Shown one piece after another: positions 33,452 through 41,979 of a stretch of 64,000 bases of DNA. A program made the position numbers and the translations under genes. Under the pieces are notes generated by a model, which searched no databases, was not told the origin of the DNA, and saw only the letters and a list, made by a program, of their open reading frames with translations. Numbering within the stretch: position 1 is the stretch's first letter; every line of letters starts with the position of its first letter. Origin of the DNA: Pseudooceanicola lipolyticus (GTDB lineage Bacteria > Pseudomonadota > Alphaproteobacteria > Rhodobacterales > Rhodobacteraceae); assembly GCF_002786325.1 (NCBI RefSeq), contig NZ_PGTB01000012.1:1-64000 (forward strand), given 5' to 3'.

Positions 33452-33492
33452 TTCGGGGGCCAGGAGAACTATTAACTTCGCTGGCCCCCGAA
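33452..33492 (+). other. Strong intercistronic hairpin
   Basis: TTCGGGGGCCAG (33452-33463) pairs perfectly with CTGGCCCCCGAA (33481-33492) over a 17-nt loop. It starts 6 nt after the phosphotransfer-subunit stop and precedes the HD gene. It lacks a T-tract. Such elements often protect upstream mRNA, which would favour the P450 and kinase genes. Confidence 0.65.
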
Positions 33493-33515
33493 CCCGAACT
33501 GACACCGAGGTTCCG

Positions 33516-34121
33516 ATGCTCGATAAACCCACCGACCTGAGCCGGTACGATGCCGTTTGGCGAGCGGCAGAACGCTATATGCGAGCCCGAAAAAACGACG
33601 TTCATATCCCTCTTTCTTTCGCCTGGGCGCAAAAGCTGCTTGCCGAATATCCCGAGGCGGATCGCGATGTCTGTTCGCTCGCGATCCTGCTCCACGACAT
33701 CGGCTGGTATGCGATCGATATGGAAGACATCATCGAAAAGGGTTTTTCCGGCCCCAACATGCTCCAGTCAGATGTACGCTATCTGCACGAAGCCGAAGGG
33801 GTTCGGATGGCAACCGAGGTGCTGGAAGACACCGGCTGGGAGGCGGCGGTCATCGCCCAGGTTTGCGAGATCATCGACGGGCACGATACCCGGCCTGACC
33901 CGCGCCATCTCAATGACCGGATCGTCCGTGACGCTGACAAACTGTGGCGCTTTTCCGTGACAGGGGTCTCGGTCGCCTGCGACTGGTTCAAGACGACGCC
34001 ACATGGTTACGCCGACCGGTTGGAGAAACAGAAGACGCAGCTAGAGACCGAGGCCGGGGTGCGCATGGCGACGGAAACCCTGGCTGAAACGCGCAAGGCG
34101 CTCATGCTGCATGTGATCTGA
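33516..34121 (+). CDS. HD-domain phosphohydrolase-like protein 1
   Basis: A 201-residue protein with an HD-type metal-binding site: His30 (NDVH), LLHDIGW with His60-Asp61, EIIDGHDT, and a later DADKLWRF that supplies the final Asp. HD proteins hydrolyse phosphate esters. In the cre pathway CreD dephosphorylates the aryl phosphate after oxidation; this protein and its paralogue at 35567 are the candidates. Spacing to the aldehyde dehydrogenase gene is 9 bp. Confidence 0.8.
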   Translation: MLDKPTDLSRYDAVWRAAERYMRARKNDVHIPLSFAWAQKLLAEYPEADRDVCSLAILLHDIGWYAIDMEDIIEKGFSGPNMLQSDVRYLHEAEGVRMATEVLEDTGWEAAVIAQVCEIIDGHDTRPDPRHLNDRIVRDADKLWRFSVTGVSVACDWFKTTPHGYADRLEKQKTQLETEAGVRMATETLAETRKALMLHVI

Positions 34122-34130
34122 GGGCAAACC

Positions 34131-35570
34131 ATGGAAATGTTCATTGATGGGGCGTGGCGCGCGGCCACGAGCGGAGAGCGATTGAATGTCATCGCGCCAG
34201 CCACGGGGCAGGTGATCGATACGGTCCCGCATGGCAACGCTTCCGATGCCGATCTGGCCATTCGCGCCGCGGAACGCGCAATGGCGGAGTGGAAGCGACG
34301 CCCGATGGCCGACCGCGTGGCGATCCAGAAGACCTGCGCCCAGGCAATGCGAGATCACGCCGAGACCGTTGGGAACGCGCTTCACGCTGAACTGGGCCGG
34401 CCCTTGCCCGCCTGCATCGCTGAGATCACCCGCTCTGCCGACCTGCTCGATGTCTATGCCGAAGAGGGACTGCGCCTGTCGGCCAGCATGTCGCTCGGGG
34501 CGGCGCCGGGCGAGCGGACGGTGGTGACGCGTGAGCCGGTCGGGGTGGTAATCGCGATCACTCCCTTCAACTATCCCATCACCCTTTTGATGTTCAAACT
34601 CGGGGCTGCTCTGATTGCGGGCTGTACCGTGGTTGCCAAGCCTGCAGAAGACACGCCGATATCGACGCTGATGCTGGCGGAGATTTTCCATAGCGCCGGT
34701 CTTCCGGCGGGCGTGTTCAATGTCGTGACCGGCAAAGGCCGCGAGATCGGCACGGCGATGATCGAACACCCCATCCCCCGAAAGATCGCCTTCACGGGTG
34801 GCACGGCGGCGGGCAAGGCCATCGCCGCAGCAGCCACAGGAACGATGAAGCGGGTGACACTGGAACTTGGGGGGCAAAGCGCAGCCATCGTCTGCGCGGA
34901 TGCGGATCTCGACAAGGCAACCACAGCTATCGCGCGCCACGGCTTCGCGAATTCCGGTCAGTTCTGTTACCGCGTAAACCGCGTGTTCGTTGAGCGACCG
35001 GTCTACGAGGAGGTGCTTAGGCGTCTTGCGGAGAAAGCGGGCAAGCTGACCCTGCAGCCGGTCGGGGGCGAGGGCGATCTCGGCCCGCTGGTAAACGAGA
35101 AGATCTATTCCAACAGTGCGCTGCAATCCGATGACGCCCGTGAGAAAGGTGCGCGCATCCTTCTGGGGGGAACGCGGCAGACCGGCCCCGGCTTTGACGA
35201 TGGTTTCTATTTCCCGCCAACGTTGATCGCCGACGCAACGCAGGACATGCTGATCATGCGCGAAGAAACCTTTGGCCCGGTGCTCGGCATCGCGCCGGTG
35301 GACAGCGCGCAGGAAGCGCTGGACCTGGCCAACCGAAGCCGCTACGGGCTTGCCGGCTTCGTCTTCTGCCGCGATTTGGCGAAGGGCTTGACGCTATGCG
35401 AAGGGCTTGAGGCAGGCTCGGTCTGGCTCAATGATATTCACCGCTCTTCGCATTATGTTCCCTTCGGCGGTATGAAGGAGAGCGGGCTGGGGCGTGAGAA
35501 GGGCCGCTACGGGGTCGAAAGCTACCTCGAATACAAGACCATGTATCTCAGCTACGAGGTGCCGATATGA
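34131..35570 (+). CDS. creC: Aldehyde dehydrogenase, 4-hydroxybenzaldehyde type (CreC-like)
   Basis: A 479-residue NAD(P)-dependent aldehyde dehydrogenase of normal length. ITPFNYPI (143-150), VVAKPAEDTP (167-175), GGT of the Rossmann loop, LELGGQSA with general base Glu245, and SGQFCYR with nucleophile Cys279 are intact; the C-terminus has PFGGMKESGLGREKG. By context it oxidises 4-hydroxybenzaldehyde to 4-hydroxybenzoate, feeding PobA. The HD gene downstream overlaps by 4 bp. Confidence 0.88.
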   Translation: MEMFIDGAWRAATSGERLNVIAPATGQVIDTVPHGNASDADLAIRAAERAMAEWKRRPMADRVAIQKTCAQAMRDHAETVGNALHAELGRPLPACIAEITRSADLLDVYAEEGLRLSASMSLGAAPGERTVVTREPVGVVIAITPFNYPITLLMFKLGAALIAGCTVVAKPAEDTPISTLMLAEIFHSAGLPAGVFNVVTGKGREIGTAMIEHPIPRKIAFTGGTAAGKAIAAAATGTMKRVTLELGGQSAAIVCADADLDKATTAIARHGFANSGQFCYRVNRVFVERPVYEEVLRRLAEKAGKLTLQPVGGEGDLGPLVNEKIYSNSALQSDDAREKGARILLGGTRQTGPGFDDGFYFPPTLIADATQDMLIMREETFGPVLGIAPVDSAQEALDLANRSRYGLAGFVFCRDLAKGLTLCEGLEAGSVWLNDIHRSSHYVPFGGMKESGLGREKGRYGVESYLEYKTMYLSYEVPI

Positions 35571-36187
35571 CGCCCTCGACGCTCATGCCCCGCGATCTGC
35601 CGCTTTGGGAGGAGGCTCGCGGCTTTCTCGATGTGCGCTCGAACGATGTGCATACGCTGATCTCATACGGCATCGCGAAGGCGCTGCTGGTGGAACATCC
35701 GGGGGTGGTGGAAAGCATCGTTTTGCCTGCGATCCTGCTGCATGACGTGGGTTGGAAGCGGATCGACCCCGCGCTCATGGCGGATGCGATCGGGCCGAAC
35801 CCGACGCGCAAGGAGCTGGTGCGCGAACACGAGATCTATGGCGTCGAGATCGCCGGAGACATCCTGCGCCGTCATCGCCCCGAGGGCGTCGATATCGACG
35901 CGGTGCTGGCGATCATCGACCAGCACGACACTCTGAAAGAGGCCAGCTCGCCCGAGGATGCGCTGGTCAAAGATGCCGACAAGGGCTGGCGCTTTTCTCC
36001 GCATGGGGTTGAGACCATCTGCGGCTGGTTCGGAACGCCCGCCGCCGAGACGCTCGACATGCTGGAGGATTTCGTGCTGCCGCAATTTCTGACTGATACC
36101 GGGCGGATCATGGCCCGAGCCTATCTGGCAGCTGGGCGTGCCACGTTCGAAGCCCCGGCCTATCTCAAGGAGAGCGCCAATGTCTGA
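35567..36187 (+). CDS. HD-domain phosphohydrolase-like protein 2
   Basis: A 206-residue paralogue of the protein at 33516. It has the same metal-site pattern: NDVH with His29, LLHDVGW with His59-Asp60, IIDQHDT and DADKGWRFS. Overlaps with both neighbours (4 and 8 bp) show strict operon coupling. Either this protein or the one at 33516 is the CreD-like aryl-phosphate phosphatase; the second may act on a different phosphorylated intermediate, or the two may form a heteromer. Confidence 0.8.
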   Translation: MTPSTLMPRDLPLWEEARGFLDVRSNDVHTLISYGIAKALLVEHPGVVESIVLPAILLHDVGWKRIDPALMADAIGPNPTRKELVREHEIYGVEIAGDILRRHRPEGVDIDAVLAIIDQHDTLKEASSPEDALVKDADKGWRFSPHGVETICGWFGTPAAETLDMLEDFVLPQFLTDTGRIMARAYLAAGRATFEAPAYLKESANV

Positions 36188-36941
36188 TCTCGATCTGCAA
36201 GGCAAGCGAGCCGTCATCACCGGCGCAGCGGGCGGTTTGGGCCGGGCCTTTGCCGAAGGCTTCGCCAAGGCCGGGGCGGAGGTGCTGGTCGCCGACATCA
36301 ACGCCGAAGGGTGCGCCGAAACCGTGGCCTTGATTGAGGCAGCAGGCGGCAAGGCCCATGCCACGAGCGTGGATGTCACGGACCGCGAAAGCTGCATCGC
36401 GCTGGCTCGCACCGCCGAAACCACGCTGGGCGGCGCGGATGTGCTGGTGAACAATGCTGCGATCTATGCGGGGCTGGAACGCCGGTCGCTCGAAGACATC
36501 GACGAGGCGATCTGGGACAAGGTGATGGCGGTCAACGTCAAGGGCGTCTGGCAGGTCAGCCGTGCCCTTACCCCCGTCATGCGCAAGGGTGGTGGCGGGG
36601 CCATCGTCAATGTCTCGTCGGCGACTGTTTTTTCCGGCTCGCCGCAATGGCTTCACTACGTCGCTTCGAAAGGCGCGGTGATCGCCATGTCGCGGGCCAT
36701 GGCCCGCGAGCTGGGCGATGACAACATCCGGGTCAACGTGCTGGCGCCGGGCTTCACCCTGACCGAAGCAAGCCTCGGGCTGATGGACGACGCGGCTTCC
36801 TACGGGGTCACGCGCGGAGCGCTCAAACGTGCGGCGGGGGCCGAGGACATGGTTGGCGGCGCACTCTATCTTGCATCGCCGCTGGCTGGTTTCGTGACCG
36901 GACAGACCCTGATTGTCGATGGCGGACGCCAATTCAACTGA
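36180..36941 (+). CDS. creG: Short-chain dehydrogenase, 4-hydroxybenzyl alcohol type (CreG-like)
   Basis: A 253-residue classical SDR. AVITGAAGGLGRAFAEGF holds the TGxxxGxG nucleotide motif, NNAAIYAG the NNAG-like motif, VNVSSATVFSG the catalytic Ser, and YVASKGAV the Tyr-X3-Lys pair. The sequence ends in TGQTLIVDGGRQFN. By operon context it oxidises 4-hydroxybenzyl alcohol to the aldehyde. It could instead act on the phosphorylated alcohol. Its start lies 8 bp inside the HD gene. Confidence 0.82.
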   Translation: MSDLDLQGKRAVITGAAGGLGRAFAEGFAKAGAEVLVADINAEGCAETVALIEAAGGKAHATSVDVTDRESCIALARTAETTLGGADVLVNNAAIYAGLERRSLEDIDEAIWDKVMAVNVKGVWQVSRALTPVMRKGGGGAIVNVSSATVFSGSPQWLHYVASKGAVIAMSRAMARELGDDNIRVNVLAPGFTLTEASLGLMDDAASYGVTRGALKRAAGAEDMVGGALYLASPLAGFVTGQTLIVDGGRQFN

Positions 36942-36950
36942 GGAACAATA

Positions 36951-37265
36951 ATGGTCAAACTGATATTCATCGAGCCGTCGGGCAACCGCAGGGAAATTGA
37001 GGCCGAGCCGGGCCAGAGCGTGATGGTCGCCGCCACTTCGGCAGGCGTGGGCGGAATCGTGGCAGAATGCGGCGGCTCGTGCGTTTGCGCGACCTGCCAT
37101 TGCCGGGTCGTCGAACACGGCGACGCCCTGCCCACGATGGAGGATGCCGAGCGGGACACGTTGGAATTCACCTCGGATGCGATGGGCGAAACCAGCCGTC
37201 TAACCTGTCAGATCGAAGTGACGTCGGCTCTCGAAGGTGTCGTCTTCGAAGTCGTCGGGCACTGA
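36951..37265 (+). CDS. creF: Adrenodoxin/putidaredoxin-type 2Fe-2S ferredoxin (CreF-like)
   Basis: A 104-residue ferredoxin. AECGGSCVCATCHC provides Cys-X5-Cys-X2-Cys, and LTCQIE the fourth cysteine, the pattern of P450 redox partners. The C-terminus EGVVFEVVGH is close to putidaredoxin-type ends. It delivers electrons from the reductase at 37269 to the P450. GAGGAACA precedes the ATG. Confidence 0.9.
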   Translation: MVKLIFIEPSGNRREIEAEPGQSVMVAATSAGVGGIVAECGGSCVCATCHCRVVEHGDALPTMEDAERDTLEFTSDAMGETSRLTCQIEVTSALEGVVFEVVGH

Positions 37266-37268
37266 GTG

Positions 37269-38489
37269 ATGGCGGGGATCGTCATCATCGGCGCGGGGCA
37301 TGGTGGCACACAACTGGCCATATCCCTGCGCGAGGAAGGCTATACGGCGCCGATCAACCTAATCTCGGCGGATCCGGACCATCCCTACCACAAGCCACCG
37401 CTATCCAAATCCTTCATGAAGGCCCCCGATGTCGCGCTGCAGCCTCTGCGTGCGCCGCAAGTCTTCGCGGATCAAGACATCAACCTGGGGCTTGGTGTGT
37501 CGGTCGAAATGGTGGATCGGCCCGGCCAGACGGTGCGCCTGTCTGGCGGGGAAACCTGCGCTTACGACAAGCTTGTCTTCGCGACCGGCACAGTGGCGCG
37601 CAAGCTGGCCGTGCCGGGCCACGACCTGAACGGGGTATTCACCTTGCGTACCGCAGAGGATGCACGTGCCCTGCGGACTGCTCTGCCGGATGCCGCGCGC
37701 GTCGTGGTGATCGGTGGCGGGTTCATTGGGCTCGAAGCCGCGGCAATGCTCTCGGCGCGCGGACTTGCGGTCAGTGTCGTCGAACTCGCGCCACGTCTCC
37801 TCGGCCGTGCGGCCAGCGCCACATTGGCTTCGGTCGTCGAGGGCACCTTGATCGAAACGGGTGTCGAGGTTCTGACGGTGGCGAAGATTGAAGGGATCGA
37901 AGGGACGGCGGGGCAGGTCGATGCTGTCCGGCTCGAAGATAGGACGCTGCCTGCTGATCTTGTCATCGTCGGTGTCGGTGCGCTTCCGGTGGTCGGTTTG
38001 GCCGAAGAGGCGGGCCTGACCATCGACAATGGCATTGTGGCGGACGCATACCTTGCGACCTCTGATCCGGATATCTACGCGCTGGGCGATTGTGCCTCGT
38101 TTCCGATGGGGGGATCGAGGCTGCGGCTGGAGTCCGTCCAGAACGCAACCGATCAGGCGCGAACGCTCGCGAAGACACTGGCTGGGATGCCGACTGAATA
38201 TTCCGCCGTCCCGTGGTTCTGGTCGGATATCGGCGCCATGAAGTTGCAGATCGCGGGCCTTTCGGCGGGCGCGGATGCCGAGGTCACGAGCGTTACGGCG
38301 GAAGGGCGTCTGAAGTCGATCTATCATCTGCGCGGCGGGCGTTTGATCGCGGTCGAAACCATAAACAGTACTGGCGAACACATGCTGGCCCGGCAGATGC
38401 TGGCGGCGGGCTTCACGCCGCCCGAGGATCTGATGCGGCAGGGCGACCCGCGTGCGCTCAAGGCGGCTTTTCAGGGTTTGACCGCCTGA
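37269..38489 (+). CDS. creE: FAD-dependent ferredoxin reductase (CreE-like)
   Basis: A 406-residue putidaredoxin-reductase-type flavoprotein. Two dinucleotide folds are visible: IVIIGAGHGGTQLA at the N-terminus for FAD and VVVIGGGFIGLEAAAMLSARG near 145-160 for NADH. ISADPDHPYHKPPLSK and IYALGDCASF are class signatures. It completes the three-component P450 system. ATG 37269 follows GTG 37266, which overlaps nothing and is less likely. It is the last gene of the cresol operon. Confidence 0.92.
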   Translation: MAGIVIIGAGHGGTQLAISLREEGYTAPINLISADPDHPYHKPPLSKSFMKAPDVALQPLRAPQVFADQDINLGLGVSVEMVDRPGQTVRLSGGETCAYDKLVFATGTVARKLAVPGHDLNGVFTLRTAEDARALRTALPDAARVVVIGGGFIGLEAAAMLSARGLAVSVVELAPRLLGRAASATLASVVEGTLIETGVEVLTVAKIEGIEGTAGQVDAVRLEDRTLPADLVIVGVGALPVVGLAEEAGLTIDNGIVADAYLATSDPDIYALGDCASFPMGGSRLRLESVQNATDQARTLAKTLAGMPTEYSAVPWFWSDIGAMKLQIAGLSAGADAEVTSVTAEGRLKSIYHLRGGRLIAVETINSTGEHMLARQMLAAGFTPPEDLMRQGDPRALKAAFQGLTA

Positions 38490-38499
38490 CAGAAGCCCC

Positions 38500-39258
38500 T
38501 CAGAGCAGACGCCGCAAACCGGCCTGTACCTTCAAGAGTTTCGGCAGATAGATCTCGGCCAGTTGCCCGGCATTTTCCTGCGTCGCGGCCATACCGGTGT
38601 TCAGCGCGGCGATAACCCGGCCCCGCGCATCGAAGAGCGGCACGGCTATGGAGCGTAAACCGATCTCGACCTCCTGGTCGATGATCGCGTAGCCCTGCGC
38701 CCGGGCACCGTCGATTTGATCCATGATTTCGTCGGGATCGGCGAGGGAATGGCTCGTGCGCGGCGAAAGATCCGATGCCTCAACGAGCGCGAACGCCCGC
38801 TCGCGCGGCAGCGCGGCGAGAAGCACGCGTCCCATCGAGGTGGTGCAGGCGGGAAGCCGGGACCCGGGCATCAGTCCGATCGACATCACCCGCTTTTGCG
38901 CGGCCCGGGCGATGTAGACGATCTCGGTCTCATCCAGAAGTGCCACGGAACAGCTCTGTCCGATCTGCTCGGACAGTTGGTCGAGCCAGGGTTGCACGAT
39001 CTGGGGCAGGGGCAGCGAGGCAATCGCGGCGACCCCGAGCCGCAGGACGCGCGGCGTGAGGGTAAAGAACTTGCCGTCGTAGTCGGCATAGCCCTCCCGG
39101 TGCAGGGTCAGGAGGACGCGCCGCGCGGTGGCACGGTCCAGCCCGCTGTTTTCGGCGGCCTCGGTGATTGACAGCCGCGGCGTTTCGGAACTGAAAGCCT
39201 CGATGACCTTCAGGCCCTTCACCAGAGAGGCGACGTAATCGGTGGATTTGTTCAACAT
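38500..39258 (-). CDS. pcaR: IclR-family regulator (PcaR/PcaU type)
   Basis: A 252-residue IclR regulator; ATG 39258 is preferred to the GTG at 39264. The winged helix is at residues 8-70 (VASLVKGLKVIEAF, LSITEAAENSGLDRATARRVLLTL) and the effector domain follows, with DETEIVYIARAAQKRVMS and GRVLLAALP. The subgroup with LKVIEAF-x-LSIT..A...GL.RA.ARR controls beta-ketoadipate genes. It is divergent from pcaIJF with TGAACAAA repeats between. Confidence 0.85.
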   Translation of the reverse strand: MLNKSTDYVASLVKGLKVIEAFSSETPRLSITEAAENSGLDRATARRVLLTLHREGYADYDGKFFTLTPRVLRLGVAAIASLPLPQIVQPWLDQLSEQIGQSCSVALLDETEIVYIARAAQKRVMSIGLMPGSRLPACTTSMGRVLLAALPRERAFALVEASDLSPRTSHSLADPDEIMDQIDGARAQGYAIIDQEVEIGLRSIAVPLFDARGRVIAALNTGMAATQENAGQLAEIYLPKLLKVQAGLRRLL

Positions 39259-39306
39259 GCGCACTTGTTTCTACATATTTTGAACAAAGATCAACATATG
39301 AACAAA
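39247..39306. promoter_or_regulatory. Repeated TGAACAAA motifs in the pcaR-pcaI intergenic region
   Basis: TGAACAAA occurs at 39281-39288 and 39299-39306 (18-bp period) and in inverted form, TTTGTTCA, at 39247-39254 over the regulator's start. Repeats of this kind suit an IclR-type operator controlling both divergent genes. Confidence 0.5.
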
Positions 39307-39363
39307 TGACTCGCTCCAGCCTCCGATCCGGCGCTATGGCAGGGACATCAAGCGGAGGAGCAT

Positions 39364-40083
39364 ATGAGCAAGGTTGCAGCATCCCTGGCCGAGGCAGTCG
39401 CGGAGATCCCGGACGGGGCACAGGTCATGATCGGCGGTTTCGGGGGATCCGGCGCGCCGATCGAACTGATTCACGCACTGATCGACCGGTACCGTGCCAC
39501 CGGCAGTCCGAAGAGCCTGACGGTCATCAACAACAACGCCGGCAACGGGGCAATCGGCATCGCCGCGATGATCAAGGCGGGCATGGTTGCCAAGATGATC
39601 TGCTCGTTCCCGCGCTCGTCGAATGCCGAGGCGTTCAACGAGAAATACCTGGCAGACGAAATCGCGCTGGAACTCGTCCCGCAAGGCACGCTGGCCGAGC
39701 GGATCCGCGCGGCCGGAGCGGGCATTCCCGCCTTTTACACACCGTCGAGCTATGGAACCGAGCTGGCAGCAGGCAAGCCGGTCGAGGAATTCGACGGCAA
39801 GATGTATGTGTGCGAGCGCTGGCTGAAGGCCGACTATGCGCTCATCAAGGGCCAGAACGGCGACCAAGCGGGCAACCTGACCTATCGGCTGGCGGGGCGG
39901 AACTTCAATCCGTTGATGGCGATGGCGGCGGCGAGAACCATCGCTCAGGTCGCCGATCTCGGCGCGCCAGGCTCCATCGACGCCGAACAGGTCGTCACCC
40001 CCGGTATCTTCGTCGACGTGGTCGTCGCGGTGCCGGACCCGCAGCAGGAAGAAGTGCTCGTTCGCAGGGGGGTGGTCTACTGA
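39364..40083 (+). CDS. pcaI: 3-oxoadipate CoA-transferase subunit A
   Basis: A 239-residue family I CoA-transferase alpha subunit: VMIGGFGGSGAPIELIHAL near the N-terminus is the glycine-rich CoA loop, and ELVPQGTLAERIRAAGAGIPAFYTPSSYGTEL is typical. With PcaJ it converts 3-oxoadipate to its CoA thioester using succinyl-CoA. GGAGGAGCAT precedes the ATG, which overlaps nothing. The stop overlaps pcaJ (TGATG). Confidence 0.93.
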   Translation: MSKVAASLAEAVAEIPDGAQVMIGGFGGSGAPIELIHALIDRYRATGSPKSLTVINNNAGNGAIGIAAMIKAGMVAKMICSFPRSSNAEAFNEKYLADEIALELVPQGTLAERIRAAGAGIPAFYTPSSYGTELAAGKPVEEFDGKMYVCERWLKADYALIKGQNGDQAGNLTYRLAGRNFNPLMAMAAARTIAQVADLGAPGSIDAEQVVTPGIFVDVVVAVPDPQQEEVLVRRGVVY

Positions 40084-40775
40084 TGTCCGGTTTCAATGTG
40101 ATGGAAGACAAGCTGTCGAACGCGCAGATCGCATGGCGCGCAGCGCAGGATATCGAAGACGGGTCCTATGTGAACCTCGGCATCGGTTTCCCCGAGATGA
40201 TCGCCACCTTCCAGCCCGAGGGTCGCGAGGTGACCTATCATACCGAGAACGGCGTCCTTGGCTTCGGCGAGGCACCGGCCAAGGGCGAAGAGGACTGGGA
40301 CCTCATCAACGCGGGCAAGAAAGCGATCACGCTGAAGCCGGGCGCGGCCTTCTTCCACCATGCCGACAGCTTCGCCATGGTGCGCGGCGGGCATCTGGAT
40401 CTGGCTGTCCTCGGCGCCTATCAGGTCGCGCAGAACGGCGACCTTGCCAACTGGCGCGTGGGGTCCAAAGGTGTCCCGGCGGTCGGCGGCGCGATGGACC
40501 TTGTCCACGGCGCGAAACGCGTCGCGGTCGTGACCGACCACGTCACCAAGGAGGGCGGGCCGAAACTGGTCGAGACCTGCACCTTCCCGCTGACCGGCGT
40601 CGGCTGCGTTACCCGAGTCTATACCTCGCTTGCGGTGGTGGACATCGAGGGCAGCAGATTCGTGCTGCGCGAAAAGCTGCCCGTGATTTCCATGGAAGAG
40701 CTACAGGCGGTGACCGGCGCGCTGCTGCATATCGACGGGCCGGTCGGCGATCTCATCGTGCCGGAGGGGATTTGA
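40083..40775 (+). CDS. pcaJ: 3-oxoadipate CoA-transferase subunit B
   Basis: A 230-residue beta subunit of the CoA-transferase. SYVNLGIGFPEMIATF and the catalytic glutamate motif TENGVLGFGE are intact, as are GGHLDLAVLGAYQV and TSLAVVDIEG. It starts within the pcaI stop codon and ends within the pcaF start (TGATG), so the three subunits are coupled. Confidence 0.94.
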   Translation: MSGFNVMEDKLSNAQIAWRAAQDIEDGSYVNLGIGFPEMIATFQPEGREVTYHTENGVLGFGEAPAKGEEDWDLINAGKKAITLKPGAAFFHHADSFAMVRGGHLDLAVLGAYQVAQNGDLANWRVGSKGVPAVGGAMDLVHGAKRVAVVTDHVTKEGGPKLVETCTFPLTGVGCVTRVYTSLAVVDIEGSRFVLREKLPVISMEELQAVTGALLHIDGPVGDLIVPEGI

Positions 40776-41974
40776 TGACCGAGGTTTTCATCTGCGACTA
40801 CATCCGTACCCCGATCGGCCGTTATGGCGGCGCGCTCTCGGCGATCCGGACCGACGATCTGGGCGCGATCCCGCTGCGGGCGCTGGCGGAGCGAAACCCC
40901 GGGATGGACCTTGCGGCGATCGACGAGGTGATCTTCGGTTGCGCCAATCAGGCTGGCGAGGACAACCGCAACGTCGCGCGGATGTCGCTCCTGCTCGCGG
41001 GCTACCCGGAGACGGTACCGGGCACCACGATGAACCGGCTCTGCGGTTCGGGGATGGATGCGGTCATCACCGCCGCCCGTGCGATCAAGGCGGCCGAGGC
41101 GGAACTGATCGTTGCGGGCGGGGTCGAGTCGATGTCGCGTGCACCCTTCGTCATGCCGAAGGCCACCACCGCCTTTTCCCGTGCGAACGAGGTGCATGAC
41201 ACCACCATCGGCTGGCGCTTAGTCAATCCGCTGATGAAGGCGCAATACGGCGTCGATTCCATGCCCGAGACGGCCGAGAACGTCGCCGAGGATTTCGGGA
41301 TCAGCCGCGCCGATCAGGATGCCTTTGCAATCCGCTCGCAACAGAAGGCGGGTGCCGCGATGGTAAGCGGCCGGCTCGCGCAGGAGATCGTGCCGGTCCA
41401 GATCCCGCAGCGCAGGGGCGCGCCGGTGATCGTGGCCGAAGACGAACATCCGCGACCCGCGACGACAATGGCGGATCTTGAGAAACTGAAAACCTTCGTG
41501 AAGGCGGACGGCACCGTGACGGCGGGCAATTCCTCCGGCGTGAACGACGGGGCGGCGGCTCTCATCCTTGCGACCAAGACGGCGGCACTGAAGCACGGCC
41601 TGACGCCCATCGCCAAGGTGCTCGGCGGCGCGACGGCTGGTGTGGCCCCCCGCATCATGGGGTTCGGCCCGGCGCCCGCGTCGAAGAAGCTGATGGCGCG
41701 GCTCGGGCTTGCGCCTGACGACTTTGCGGTGATCGAGCTGAATGAGGCCTTCGCCTCGCAAGGGCTGGCGACGCTTCGTGACCTCGGCATCGCCGACGAC
41801 GATCCGCGGGTGAACCCGAACGGCGGCGCCATCGCGCTTGGCCATCCCCTCGGCATGTCTGGCGCGCGCATCACCGGCACCGCGATGCTCGGGCTGGAGC
41901 CGGGCGAGAGGTCGCTCTCGACCATGTGTATCGGTGTCGGCCAGGGCATCGCCATCGCGCTGGAAGCGGTCTGA
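40775..41974 (+). CDS. pcaF: 3-oxoadipyl-CoA thiolase
   Basis: A 399-residue thiolase. NRLCGSGMDAV carries the nucleophilic Cys (near residue 90), GGAIALGHPLGMSGAR the catalytic His, and MCIGVGQGIA the second Cys. It cleaves 3-oxoadipyl-CoA to succinyl-CoA and acetyl-CoA, the last step of the pathway. The N-terminal VFICDYIRTPIGRYGGALS is the PcaF-type start. Confidence 0.94.
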   Translation: MTEVFICDYIRTPIGRYGGALSAIRTDDLGAIPLRALAERNPGMDLAAIDEVIFGCANQAGEDNRNVARMSLLLAGYPETVPGTTMNRLCGSGMDAVITAARAIKAAEAELIVAGGVESMSRAPFVMPKATTAFSRANEVHDTTIGWRLVNPLMKAQYGVDSMPETAENVAEDFGISRADQDAFAIRSQQKAGAAMVSGRLAQEIVPVQIPQRRGAPVIVAEDEHPRPATTMADLEKLKTFVKADGTVTAGNSSGVNDGAAALILATKTAALKHGLTPIAKVLGGATAGVAPRIMGFGPAPASKKLMARLGLAPDDFAVIELNEAFASQGLATLRDLGIADDDPRVNPNGGAIALGHPLGMSGARITGTAMLGLEPGERSLSTMCIGVGQGIAIALEAV

Positions 41975-41979
41975 GGCGG

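Noticed and set aside
30861-33695. A 944-codon open frame on the minus strand
   Set aside because: It is antisense to the kinase genes, which have clear domains and ribosome binding sites; long antisense frames are expected in high-GC DNA with this codon use.
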